This document shows positions 33,501-45,816 of a DNA stretch of 47,500 bases, piece after piece (the first letter of the stretch is position 1; every line of letters begins with the position of its first letter). The notes beneath the pieces were generated by a model, which saw only the letters and a list, made by a program, of their open reading frames with translations, was not told the DNA's origin and ran no database searches. A program made the translations under genes and the position numbers. The DNA is from Theodoxus fluviatilis (taxonomy: Eukaryota > Mollusca > Gastropoda > Cycloneritida > Neritidae), in contig JAWQFJ010028926.1 in assembly GCA_034096865.1 (NCBI GenBank), positions 1 through 47,500 on the forward strand, read 5' to 3'.

Positions 33501-36500
33501 AGATCTTGTTGGTGTTGTACATGTTTCTCACACAGGACTCTCAGATTGAAGATCTGTTCGGTGGTGCTTCTACCTGGTCTGAAACCTGCCTGCTCTTCAG
33601 CAATGATTTTCTCTGCCTGAGGTTTTAATCTGTTCAGCAGTACTTTCAGCATGACCTTGCTGGGATGGCTGATCGTGCGGTAGTTCTGGCACATTTGCAG
33701 GTTGCCTTTCTTGGGCAATGTAATCACTAGAGACTGTGTCCACGGGGTTGGCCAATCTCCCATCTGCCAGATCTTATTGCAGATCTTTGTGAGTGCATCG
33801 ATCATTGCGTTGCCTCCTGCCTGGATGAGTTCCCCTGGAATGTTGTCAACCCCAGCTGACTTCCCTTTCTTGAGGGACTTAACCGCTGTCTCCACCTCTT
33901 CTCGAAGAATTGAGTAGTTGTCCTTCTGGGTAGTCTGAGGACAGTTCAGCACTTTATGATCTCCTCTGGTGTCATAGTTGTACAGCTCAGAGCAGTACTC
34001 AGTCCAGCGTTTCATGATTTCGTGTTCTTCTGTGAGACAAATCCCGCTCTTGTCTTGTATGGTGTTGACCCGCCCTTGTTTGGTCGCTGTAAGGTCTTTG
34101 ACTATCTGGTATGCTTTCTTGGTGTTATTCTTCTGGAGGTTCTCCTCAACTGCATCACATTGCTGTTCGATCTACTCCTTGGCACTCTTCATGGCCTTCT
34201 TGACATTGAGTGAAGATTATACACCAGTGAATATTCAGAAGATGCAAGAAATGACATTACCCTGTTAAAGTTCACTTGCATGCATGTTGTACGTACACCA
34301 CTGCATAGACATTACAAAGGACCAATGGTTGCTGATACAGAAAGATGTACTGAGGATGACAAATCAGGAGACAAGAAACAGAAGAACATCTTATCCAGAA
34401 CGGATGGAAGACTCAAGTTGCTGCCATAAATACATGTAGGATAAAGTGTTAAAAAAAAACCTGAACATACAGATAGAGCAATGAACTGGAAGGCAAGAAT
34501 TTGTCCAAGAGCCTGTGCAAAGAGACAGTAAACAGGCATTCTGGCATGTCAGAGAATCGCTGGTGTGTGCCAGGATGATGACATGGAAGTCCACCAGCAA
34601 GGAGGCAAGCCCACCTGCATGTCGGCCAGCTGTCGCTGCCTCTCGCTGTCCATGTCCTGCTCCAGGGCAGTCTGGTCCTGGCGGAACTGGTCCAGCAGTC
34701 TCTGCAGAGCCAGCTGCTGGTCTGCTCCCACTCCGTCAGTGGCCTGCAGGGGTTGGCACCACAGTCAGGCACGCATCATCAACATGCTACAGACAGCCTT
34801 GCTCAAATGCAGACATAAATCTATCTCCAAGCAAGGGATCAAAATCAGACATATGCGATCAGTGTGCGAGAAGCATCTTCTTTCCAAAGCAGTCATATTT
34901 CAATGCACATCAAGTTTGTCATTTGAATGACTGTAAAGAAGAGTGATCATAGCAGTATTTCTGTTTTGAAGACCCGACAATTAAAGGCGATGCAGTCCAT
35001 TGCATGGAGCAGGGGTGGTTTGTGTCAATGCAGTCTATCGTAAGGTATTGTGGTGGTTTGTTTCATCATGCATAGCTGATACTTAGTTTGCTCATGTCAA
35101 AAAGGATAAATTGCAATAGAAGGGGACTGTAGAGAGCACCTGGATGTTCACTGGAAGGTTGAGGGTTCGGTCTGAGGACTGAATCTTTTTCTGTCCATCC
35201 CACACAAGGTGTCCAGCTCTGTATTAGGGACTACCAGAAAATGTCATGTGTGCATGTTTGTGGGTGAATGCACATATGTATGCACATGTGTGTGAGTGTG
35301 TGCATGAGCACACCTGCACGTGCAGTGTGTACTCAGGCATGTGATGCATGACACTGTTGTGACAAAACCAAAATACAGTCTGTCAGGATTTCACATCCAT
35401 CCCATTTACAATGGGCATAATCTTGAAACAAAAACTCACACTGCTTGAAGTGCCTTGTTCCAAAGTTGTCTTAATCACGAAGGAAATGGCTGTAAAAAAA
35501 CTGGTGCTTCATGCATTCACTTGGTTCAGCATTCCACAGCACATGTACGTGTAACATAACATACAGCTGGAGCCATGCTCTCCATGCTTTCTCATCAGCT
35601 GAATATTCCTGGTTGCAGGGTTTACAGGGCCTGCTCCAGCAGCTCAGCCGACCCAAGCAGTCACTGAGGCTACCAGGGGCATCAGAACAGTGTCAGACTA
35701 TCCAGACCCAGCCATAAGACTGACCTGTTTGAGTGTGTCACGGTGGATGTTCTGCAGGCTGGTGGTGTGGTCCTGGTCCAGAGCCTGGGACAGCTGGTGC
35801 TCCTGCTCGTTGCTGGAAGCATCCATCTCAGCCTCCAAAGACTCCCTCTCTCGTTGGTGGCAGCTGTCCAGCTCTGCAAGCCGTCGGTCTAATTCCTCCT
35901 GTCGCCCCTCACTGACCAGGTGACTGGACAGCTGCAGTGGGGAAAAAATACAGAGGGCACTTAGGATTGAGGTGGATGTGTGCCTTCAAGAGTTCTTCCT
36001 CACTTCCATTGATAAATCGATGCAATATTAGGAAAAAAGCCTGAGGGAAAAAAGAAACTCCCCAAAATACCCTCCAAAACTGAATGTGTGAGATAAAAAA
36101 TAAACAGCCTAAAAAGACATTCATTAAAAATCTAAAATTTTCTTTCAATAGTCTGAATTTTTTAAAACCTTAGGTTTCAACATTCAATGACAGATTTTCC
36201 AAGTCTCTTAACATTTTCATTAATTTTGAATTGGTAACCCTGCTGGAATAAAGCACAAAAGGAAAAAAAAGTTCCTATCTGCCACGCTTGCCACAAAAAC
36301 ATTTCCAAGTCATACCCATATCCCAAATAAACAGATCACTTTAAAACGCTAACCACCTACAATATAGTATTGCATTTCAAAATCAAAGTTGCTCACTTCA
36401 GCGCGTTCCCGTTCCTGCTTTTCCTGCAGAGTGCGAAGTGCCAGTCTGCGCCTGTTGGCCAGACTCTCCTTCAGCTTGGCCAGCTGCTGCTGACGCTGGT

Positions 36501-37840
36501 GCTCCACGCGGTCCTGCAGTCCTTGCTCCTGGCGCCGAGCCTCCTCCAGCAGCTGCCTGGCGCGCTCCTCCGTCACCAGTCCTGCTCCCTTCAGACGCTC
36601 CTGCACACACGCAGAATGAATGTGTGATGAGGTGCACCACAAATGAAAGAATGAATGAATGAAAGAAAAAAAGAATGAATGGGGATATATGGCCCCCCAG
36701 TCTTTGAAGGCTTTTCAAAGCCATTGATCATGAAAACCACTAGAAGCAATAAGAGCAACTCATGTCTTGACTTCTTTAGTTATTTGCCTTTAATGCTCTA
36801 CCCACAGAGGTTTCTGCACACACACTTAGGAAGGTAAGCCCAGGAAACTGATGGAGGCAGTAAAACCCCTGAGATGCTGTCAAGGAAACTCCTACAGAGG
36901 ATGATATGAAGAAGGCTGAAGAGCAACTGCAAGCAAATGTGAAATGAGCAAGGTTATTGTTGAGGCAACTGAAGTCCGTCGAATTGCCCGGCAACACTGG
37001 AAGACTATCACTGATGCCTGTATTCTGAGACATGCAAGTCAGCAGTAAATGAATAGCATGTACTGGCGTGACAATGTCTGTAAGTCCACCTTGAGGCTTT
37101 CATAGCCAGCTGTCCAATAAGATCCTTGAGAGAGTACCTGGCTGGGGCACTTACATATGCTAAACTGCTTTTGTATTACTGCAGGTTCCTTGAAACATGG
37201 TTGAGCTGATGGTGACAGCCTCACATCCTTCACATGCAAGAGTTTCAACAGACAAAGGATAAATTAAAGCAACAAGGCAAAAAATAATTCCACTGTTCAT
37301 GAAAGAATGATACAGCGGCCTAAGAGCTCTCTCCCTCAGTTGAAAGGTCTACCTACACGTTCTTTTGACCTCCAGCACAAGAATCTCCTATGTCCTGGTT
37401 ATTTTTACATTGCCCTACACTCATCTGTCATGCCCTCATTATCCCTTCTTCTCCTGCTCCATCCCATGGACTCCATGCCCCACCCACCAGCTGGTCCTGC
37501 AGATTGTTGGACATCTGCTGGTGGACCTGGTCAGACAGGTTGTGGTCAAGCTTGGTCTCACTGCGTGCCATCCCTGCAGACTCCTCTGCGGTCAGTGTGT
37601 TGAGGAGCTCCTGCTCAGTGCGCAGGGTGACGTCGGGGTTGCTTGTGTCCTTCACAGGTGGGGGCAGCCCCGCCTCCTTGGCCTGCCAGCAAAGGAAGAG
37701 TGCTGTACACTGCAGTAGCATGCACAACATGGCATGATCAGGTTCCCATGGAGGAAACTTTTGTGTTAAACAATGCCATAGTGCCCAGATTTCACAATTT
37801 CAAAGCTTCAAATGTGACAAAACTTCTAACCTGTGACTGA

Positions 37841-37908
<68 letters not shown>

Positions 37909-38538
37909 CTGAAGCTGCACTAAACTCGAACACTATCATAATGTCTCCTTTTGCTGAATCATTCCATTGATTACTGTAATTAAATGGAGGTTGCAGCGTT
38001 CTGTTTATATTACTGTGAAACTGAAAGGCTCAACAGTTTTGTGAGAAGCAGGAAGAGTTGTAAAGGAAAACTGAATAAAATTTACAAGGGAAAAAATGCC
38101 TTCATAATTATACATAACTTAATGATGTATTTTGGCATTCCTCATTCACCTGCTCCTGACCAAGAAAGAAATGTTCACTTTGCGGCATCATTTATAAAAT
38201 GAACAAGTAAAAGTAATCAACTTAAAAATAATTGGACAGGAAAAGAAAAGTTGTATCAATTCACATCTGGATGAAAACCAAAATAAAAAGAGAAAAAAGG
38301 GTTTCACACAATGAATAGGAGCACACCCACTTATTAGTGCTATGGTGGTGGTGGTGGTGGTGGTGGTGGTGGTGGTGGTGGTGGTGATGGTGATGGTGGT
38401 GGTGGTGGTGGTGGTGATGACAGTAACAATGACCAAAGAGTAAAACACCATGCTAATGTGTCTACCAGCCTGAAGATGCTGCAGTTGATACTTTTACTGC
38501 TACTACTCACTGCTGCTGCTGCTGACGATAATGATGAA

Positions 38539-38577
<39 letters not shown>

Positions 38578-38686
38578 AACAATGACGAAGATGATAATGA
38601 TGAAGCCAGTGACAGGAAAGCTACATGTACACAACAGAACACACCTCCTGCTTGTGTTTGTCACGGAGCTGCTGCTGCTGCCAAGA

Positions 38687-38733
<47 letters not shown>

Positions 38734-41700
38734 GACAATGACGAAGATGATAATGATGAAGCCAGTGACAGGAAAGCTACATGTACACACAACAGAACAC
38801 ACCTCCTGCTTGTGTTTGTCACGGAGCTGCTGCTGCTGCCAAGAATAATGATGATGATGATGATGATGTTAATGATGATGAAGACAATGACGAAGATGAT
38901 AATGATGAAGCCAGTGACAGGAAAGCTACATGTACACAACAGAACACACCTCCTGCTTGTGTTTGTCACGGAGCTGCTGCTGCTGCTTCCTCCTCCTCTC
39001 TGCCAGCTTGCGCCTCAGCTCCTCCAGCTGTCGTTCCTTGGACTGGTTGTGGCGCTCTAGAGCTGTTTCCATGTCCTTCTCATGCCGGAACAACAGGTCT
39101 CGCATCTCCTTATCTGACAGGTCGCCTGGGAGGTGCAGAGTTAAAGACAGAGTCAATGATAGTGTTCTGCACGGTGTCAATACAGCTTTCAGTAGGGTGA
39201 GAGCCAAATTACAGTGTGAGTATAACTGGCCTGAAATCTAATTCCAAAATTATTGAGGAGATACTTGAAAAAATCTTACCCATTTCATGAATTCAGTTCC
39301 ATTTCATCCAGCTCAACAGATCTGCATGTGTCAAACATGTGGTGCATTTGTTGTTTTAGTAACCCACTCAACCAGTCACCCACCCTGTCTATAATGCTTC
39401 TGGATACCAAATGCCTTGCTGGTATTTATAAAGTATTGATCTTTCAAAAATAAATCATAGATATTTACAAAAGACAAGACAATAAAGACTATAGTGTTTG
39501 ACCTTTTGAACAGTTTACACTTAAAAGGCATGATAAACGAAACAGCTTTCCCCCTCCATTTATAGCCAGCCTGGTTGGCATTCCAGGGTGTCGAGAAGGG
39601 GAGATCACTCACCAGAGATCTTGGTGGCCAGGTTGTCAGCCATACCATCCACCAGGTGTCGACGCTTGACCTCTTCCTGAGACAGCAGTCGCTCCAGTGC
39701 CTCCATCTCATCTTTTGCCAGGTCTCGCTCCAGCTGCAGCCTTTCCCCTGTCTGCCTCCGCAGCACCTCTCCTCCTGGCCCTGGCTGCTAGCAGAAAGGC
39801 AGCACTTGAAACAGGCTGTGCAAAGAGTCCTACAGGGATTGGAGTATACATTGACACTGGCAACAGACTTACCAGAGGAAGAAATGTTTCTTTAATAAAA
39901 ATCTTGCAGAATGCATTTCAGGGGCGGGCACCAGGAATGTCATTTTGTGTTTGAGAGGCTAACATTTTGCCTCTAAAATCATTTTCATGGTCCATTATTC
40001 ATTACACTAAGGCAGCTATTTTGTAAGAATAGCAGTCATAAGCTACTGTTATTTTCACGAATCATTCCACCAATCTGGATGAACATCAAAGAAATCCATG
40101 AAAAAGGTTGACAACTGAATCTTTATTTCTTCTTTACATAAAGGGACATCTAGGCAGTGCTAGGAACCACAGCATTACCTTCCTATTTTCAGAAAATTAA
40201 AAAACAAAACTGTTCCAAAGGTAAGGCTGAAAGAAGGTCCAAGCAATTCAGAAACCAAAGGAAGGCAGGAGAGTTAACACCAATTCCAACTCACAGCACC
40301 ATTAAGTCACAGAGAAGAAAATGCTGGGAGCCCCACCTGGAAGCCAGCCCCTCCAGTGATGTTGAAGTTGGTCTGGTTGGAGACGGTGCCTCCCTGCCTG
40401 AGCTTTTCGAAGGTCTCCTGGCTGATGGGCAGGTGCCCCGAGTTGAGGCGGTCCAAAAGCTGCCGCAATGCCACCATGAGCTCCTCCTCCCGTCCCTTTG
40501 ATCCTGCATCAAAACACAGGCCAGTGTCGAGGGATTCCAATCACTTCTAACAAATGCAGTACATGGGCTGAACTCCACAGCTGGATTGATTGTTTTCATA
40601 CCTGGCTCGAGTTGCTACATCTATACATTGATTATGAACAGCATCGAGCATTCTACACATCCTCCAGGTGGAATTATATTGTATGATAGGAAAGGCAACA
40701 CAACAGATGCAAGTTAGTACAGCAAACAAGGAGGAAATTTTGACTAGATTTGGGGGGGAAATGCCAAAATTCCTGCATGCATACTGCAGTCATATCAAGC
40801 TACATGACATCATAACATTGCTTTTAATGGCTGTGGCTCGTGGATCAAATTGCTCTGAAATGTCACATAATAATGCTAAAATAATAATGCTAGAACAAAG
40901 TGGAAAAGCATTTCACTCATGCACATCCTCTTGAACCCAAGTTGAGAAATGTCTCATCCAGGCCTTTAAAGCACACATCCACAGACACTAAAACCTTAAG
41001 ATGTTTCTCGAACCATTTTTCTCCTCCACCACACAACTCCTGCCGGCACCACACAACTGCTGGCACCACCCCTGCCAGCACCACACAACTGCCGGCACCA
41101 CACAACTCCTGCCAGCACCACACAACTCCTGCCAGCACATTACTCCTGCCAGCACCACATTACTCCTGCCAGCACCACACAACTCCTGCCAACACTACAC
41201 AACTCTTGCCAGTACCACACAACTCCTGCTAGTACCACATACGTCTTGCCAGTACCAAACACCTGCCAGTACCACACAACTCCTGCCAGCATCACACAAC
41301 TCCTGCCAGCACCACATTACTCCGCCAGCACCCACACTCCTGCCAGCACAAACACTGCTCAGCACACACAACTCCTGCAGCACTACCACTCCTGCCATAC
41401 ACTACACAACTCTTGCCAGTACCACACAACTCCTGCTAGTACCACATACTTCTTGCCAGTACCAAACACCTGCCAGTACCACACAACTCCTGCCAGCACC
41501 ACACAACTCCTGCCAGCACTACACAACTCCTGCCAACACTACACAACTCTTGCCAGTACCACACAACTCCTGCTAGTACCACACAACTCCTGCTAGTACC
41601 ACACAACTCCTGCCAGCACTACACAACTCCTGCCAGCACTACACAACTCCTGCCAACACTACACAACTCTTGCCAGTACCACACAACTCCTGCTAGTACC

Positions 41701-44523
41701 ACATACGTCTTGCCAGTACCAAACACCTGCCAGTACCACACAACTCCTGCTAGTACCACATACGTCTTGCCAGTACCAAACACCTGCCAGTACCACACAA
41801 CTCCTGCCAGCATCACACAACTCCTGCCAGCACTACACAACTCTTGCCAGCACTACACAACTCCTGCCAACACTACACAACTCTTGCCAGTACCACACAA
41901 CTCCTGCTAGTACCACATACGTCTTGCCAGTACCAAACACCTGCCAGTACCACACAACTCCTGCCAGCACTACACAACTCCTGCCAACACTACACAACTC
42001 TTGCCAGTACCACACAACTCCTGCTAGTACCACATACGTCTTGCCAGTACCAAACACCTGCCAGTACCACACAACTCCTGCCAACACTACACAACTCTTG
42101 CCAGTACCACACAACTCCTGCTAGTACCACATACGTCTTGCCAGTACCAAACACCTGCCAGTACCACACAACTCCTGCCAGCATCACACAACTCCTGCTA
42201 GTACCACATACGTCTTGCCAGTACCAAACACCTGCCAGTACCACACAACTCCTGCCAGTACCAAACACCTGCCAGTACCACACAACTCCTGCCAGCATCA
42301 CACAACTCCTGCCAGCACCACATTACTCCTGCCAGCATCACACAACTCCTGCCAGCACCACACAACTCCTGCCAGCACCACACAACTGCTGGCACCACAC
42401 AACTCCTGCCAGCACTACACAACTCCTGCCAGCACCACACAACTCCTGCCAGCACCACACAACTCCTACCAGCACCACACAACTCCTGCCAGCACTGCAC
42501 AACTCCTGCCAGCACCACACAACTCCTGCCAGCACCACACAACTGCCAGCACCACACAACTCCTGCCAGCACCACACAACTCCTGCCAGCACTACACAAC
42601 TCCTGTAGGCACCACACAACTCCTGCCAGCACCACACAACTCCTGCCAGCACCACACAACTCCTGTAGGCACCACACAACTCCTGCCAGCACCACACAAC
42701 TCCTGCCAGCACTACACAACTCCTGCCAGCACTACACAACTCCTGCCAGCACCACACAACTGCCAGCACCACACAACTCCTGCCAGCACCACACAACTCC
42801 TGCCAGCACTACACAATTTCCTGCCAGCACCACACAACTCCTGCCAGCACCACACAACTCCTGTAGGCACCACACAACTCCTGCCAGCACCACACAACTC
42901 CTGCCAGCACTACACAACTCCTGTAGGCACCACACAACTCCTGCCAGCACCACACAACTCCTGTAGGCACCACACAACTCCTGTAGGCACCACACAACTC
43001 CTGCCAGCACCACACAACTCCTGCCAGCACTACACAACTCCTGCCAGCACCACACAACTCCTGCCAGCACCACACAACTGCCAGCACCACACAACTCCTG
43101 CCAGCACCACACAACTCCTGCCAGCACTACACAATTTCCTGCCAGCACCACACAACTCCTGCCAGCACCACACAACTCCTGCCAGCACCACACAACTCCT
43201 GCCAGCACCACACAACTGCCAGCACCACACAACTCCTGCCAGCACTACACAACTCCTGCCAACACTACACAACTCTTGCCAGTACCACATAACTCCTGCC
43301 AGCACCACACAACTCCTGCCAGCACCACACAACTCCTGCCAGCACCACACAACTGCTGGCACCACACACCTGCCAGCACCACACAACTCCTGCCAGCACC
43401 ACACAACTGCTGGCACCACACACCTGCCAGCACCACATTACTCCTGCCAGCACCACATTACTCCTGCCAGCACCACATTACTCCTGCCAGCACCACATTA
43501 CTCCTGCCATACCACATTACTCCTGCCAGCACCACACAACTCCTGCCAGCACCACACAACTCCTGCCAGCACTGCACACCTGCCAGCACCACATTACTCC
43601 TGCCAACACCACATTACTCCTGCCAGCACCACACAACTCCTGCCAGCACCACACAACTCCTGCCAGCACCACACAACTCCTGCCAGCACCACACACCTGC
43701 CAGCACCACACAACTCCTGCCAGCACTACACAACTCCTGCCAACACTACACAACTCTTGCCAGTACCACACAACTCCTGCTAGTACCACATACTTCTTGC
43801 CAGTACCAAACACCTGCCAGTACCACACAACTCCTGCCAACACTACACAACTCTTGCCAGTACCACACACCTGCCAGCACCACACAACTCCTGCCAGCAC
43901 TACACAACTCCTGCCAACACTACACAACTCTTGCCAGTACCACACAACTCCTGCTAGTACCACATACTTCTTGCCAGTACCAAACACCTGCCAGTACCAC
44001 ACAACTCCTGCAGGCACCACACAACTCCTACCAGCCCCTTACCAAGTCCCCTGCCATTCCTGGCTCCTCCAGCACCCAAGGCAAAGCTGGTGTTGATGAT
44101 GGTGGGGCCATCAGATGCTGCTCCTTGCATCCCCTCGTGCTGGAGGGCTACAGCTTCCCGCGCCTGCAGCCGGACCTCCAGCTCCGCTAGCTTGGCGGGG
44201 TCCATGGACTGCAGCAGCTTGCGCAGCTCCTCGTTCTGCTGGCACACACGCTTGTAGAAGTCCTGCAGATTCTCCTGCTGGCGAGCCAGTTGTGAGGCCA
44301 GGTGAAGGTTCTGGTCCTCCAGCTTGTCGTACAGCACTCGCACACTGAAGCCTTCCAGGTCCCCATTTCCGCTGCCTAGTCTCTTCAGCTTGCCTGGGGT
44401 GAGATAGAGGAAAGTGAGTGGTGGTGGAGAATGTGTGATAGGAGGAGAGGGAGGGAGGGAAAGAGGGAGGAAGGGAGGGAGGGAGTGGAGGGAGGGAGGG
44501 AGGGAGGGAGGGAGGGAGGGAGG

Positions 44524-44611
<88 letters not shown>

Positions 44612-45099
44612 GTAGCTGTTACTGCAAGAGGTGTTCTCATGTCATTAAGATTTTTTATGTATGTAAGACAATGGTTACATTCTGTGCTTTGCAGACAAAT
44701 GTATATTATATGCATATTGAAGTAATGTAAATCATTTCAAGGATACTGTCAGAGGAGAAAACAACCGACCAATCTGATCAAAGTACTCCATTTTCAAATA
44801 TTCTTGGGAGGCCACTCAGAATATTGCCTTGTTAAGGAAAAAAACACAACTTACTGTCTTTGTAACCACCAGAAGCTTCAGCCCCATCTCCAAGTGTTCT
44901 TTCTCCAAAGTCTTCCAAACCACTGTAATGAAAAAAGCATGAGGCATGAAAAGTGACACTGAATATTGGTCATATGCAAGGTACACCACAAATACACGCA
45001 CTACACACATACACATGATAGATGCATATGCATCTCTGCCTGCCTCTTTCTTGCTGAAAATCTATAATTAATCATATCTGCATTTCCATCATCGTGTGA

Positions 45100-45144
<45 letters not shown>

Positions 45145-45764
45145 CATGCTTGTGTGTGCATGAGCCTGTAGTGGGCTGCATATGAACTTACTATTTTAGT
45201 TCGTAACAATGTCGTTGTTGGCTACTTACGATAGTAAGGTGTGCATGAGTCATTACTTGGTCGTGACAACGAAGTTGCCAACTATTTGCAAAATTAAATG
45301 GCCGACCTGTCTACGGTTCGCACAGAAAACGCTGTATTTTGGGACACTAGAAACCCATCCAAAGAAAATGTGAGCCATGAACAGCATTAATTTATCAAAG
45401 CTGTATGTTGATTGCATCAATAGGTCGTGAAAGCGCTTACATTTTACAAATGGAAATGCAGGTCGACGCATATCTAAACGCCGAGCATCCAAGCTTCGCG
45501 CACTTCTATTTATAGCTGACGCGCGGACCTCAGCGACACCAGGAAAGATTATAAATACATTGTTGTCCTCGACTGCTGTCTGCTCTTGACATTGTGTACA
45601 ATGCTAGTGTTGTCTGATGCTATGAAAACGATACATTAAAATTGCATCTGTGTTATGAAAACACTGCTCAGATTAAATTGCTTTATTTTTGGTAACTGAG
45701 AAAATGTGTGACGATGTACGCCAGGGTTTCACGAGTTTGGTGGGAAAAGTGCGAGCTGAGGCTG

Positions 45765-45816
<52 letters not shown>

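Noticed and set aside
38458..39060. Asp-rich plus-strand protein
   Set aside because: It is translated GAT repeats plus the antisense of exon 6 and its duplicated end.
41001..44190. Long frames of [13 protein letters not shown] type
   Set aside because: Result of the 20-bp satellite; many frames open on both strands, and the region is an intron between exons 3 and 4.
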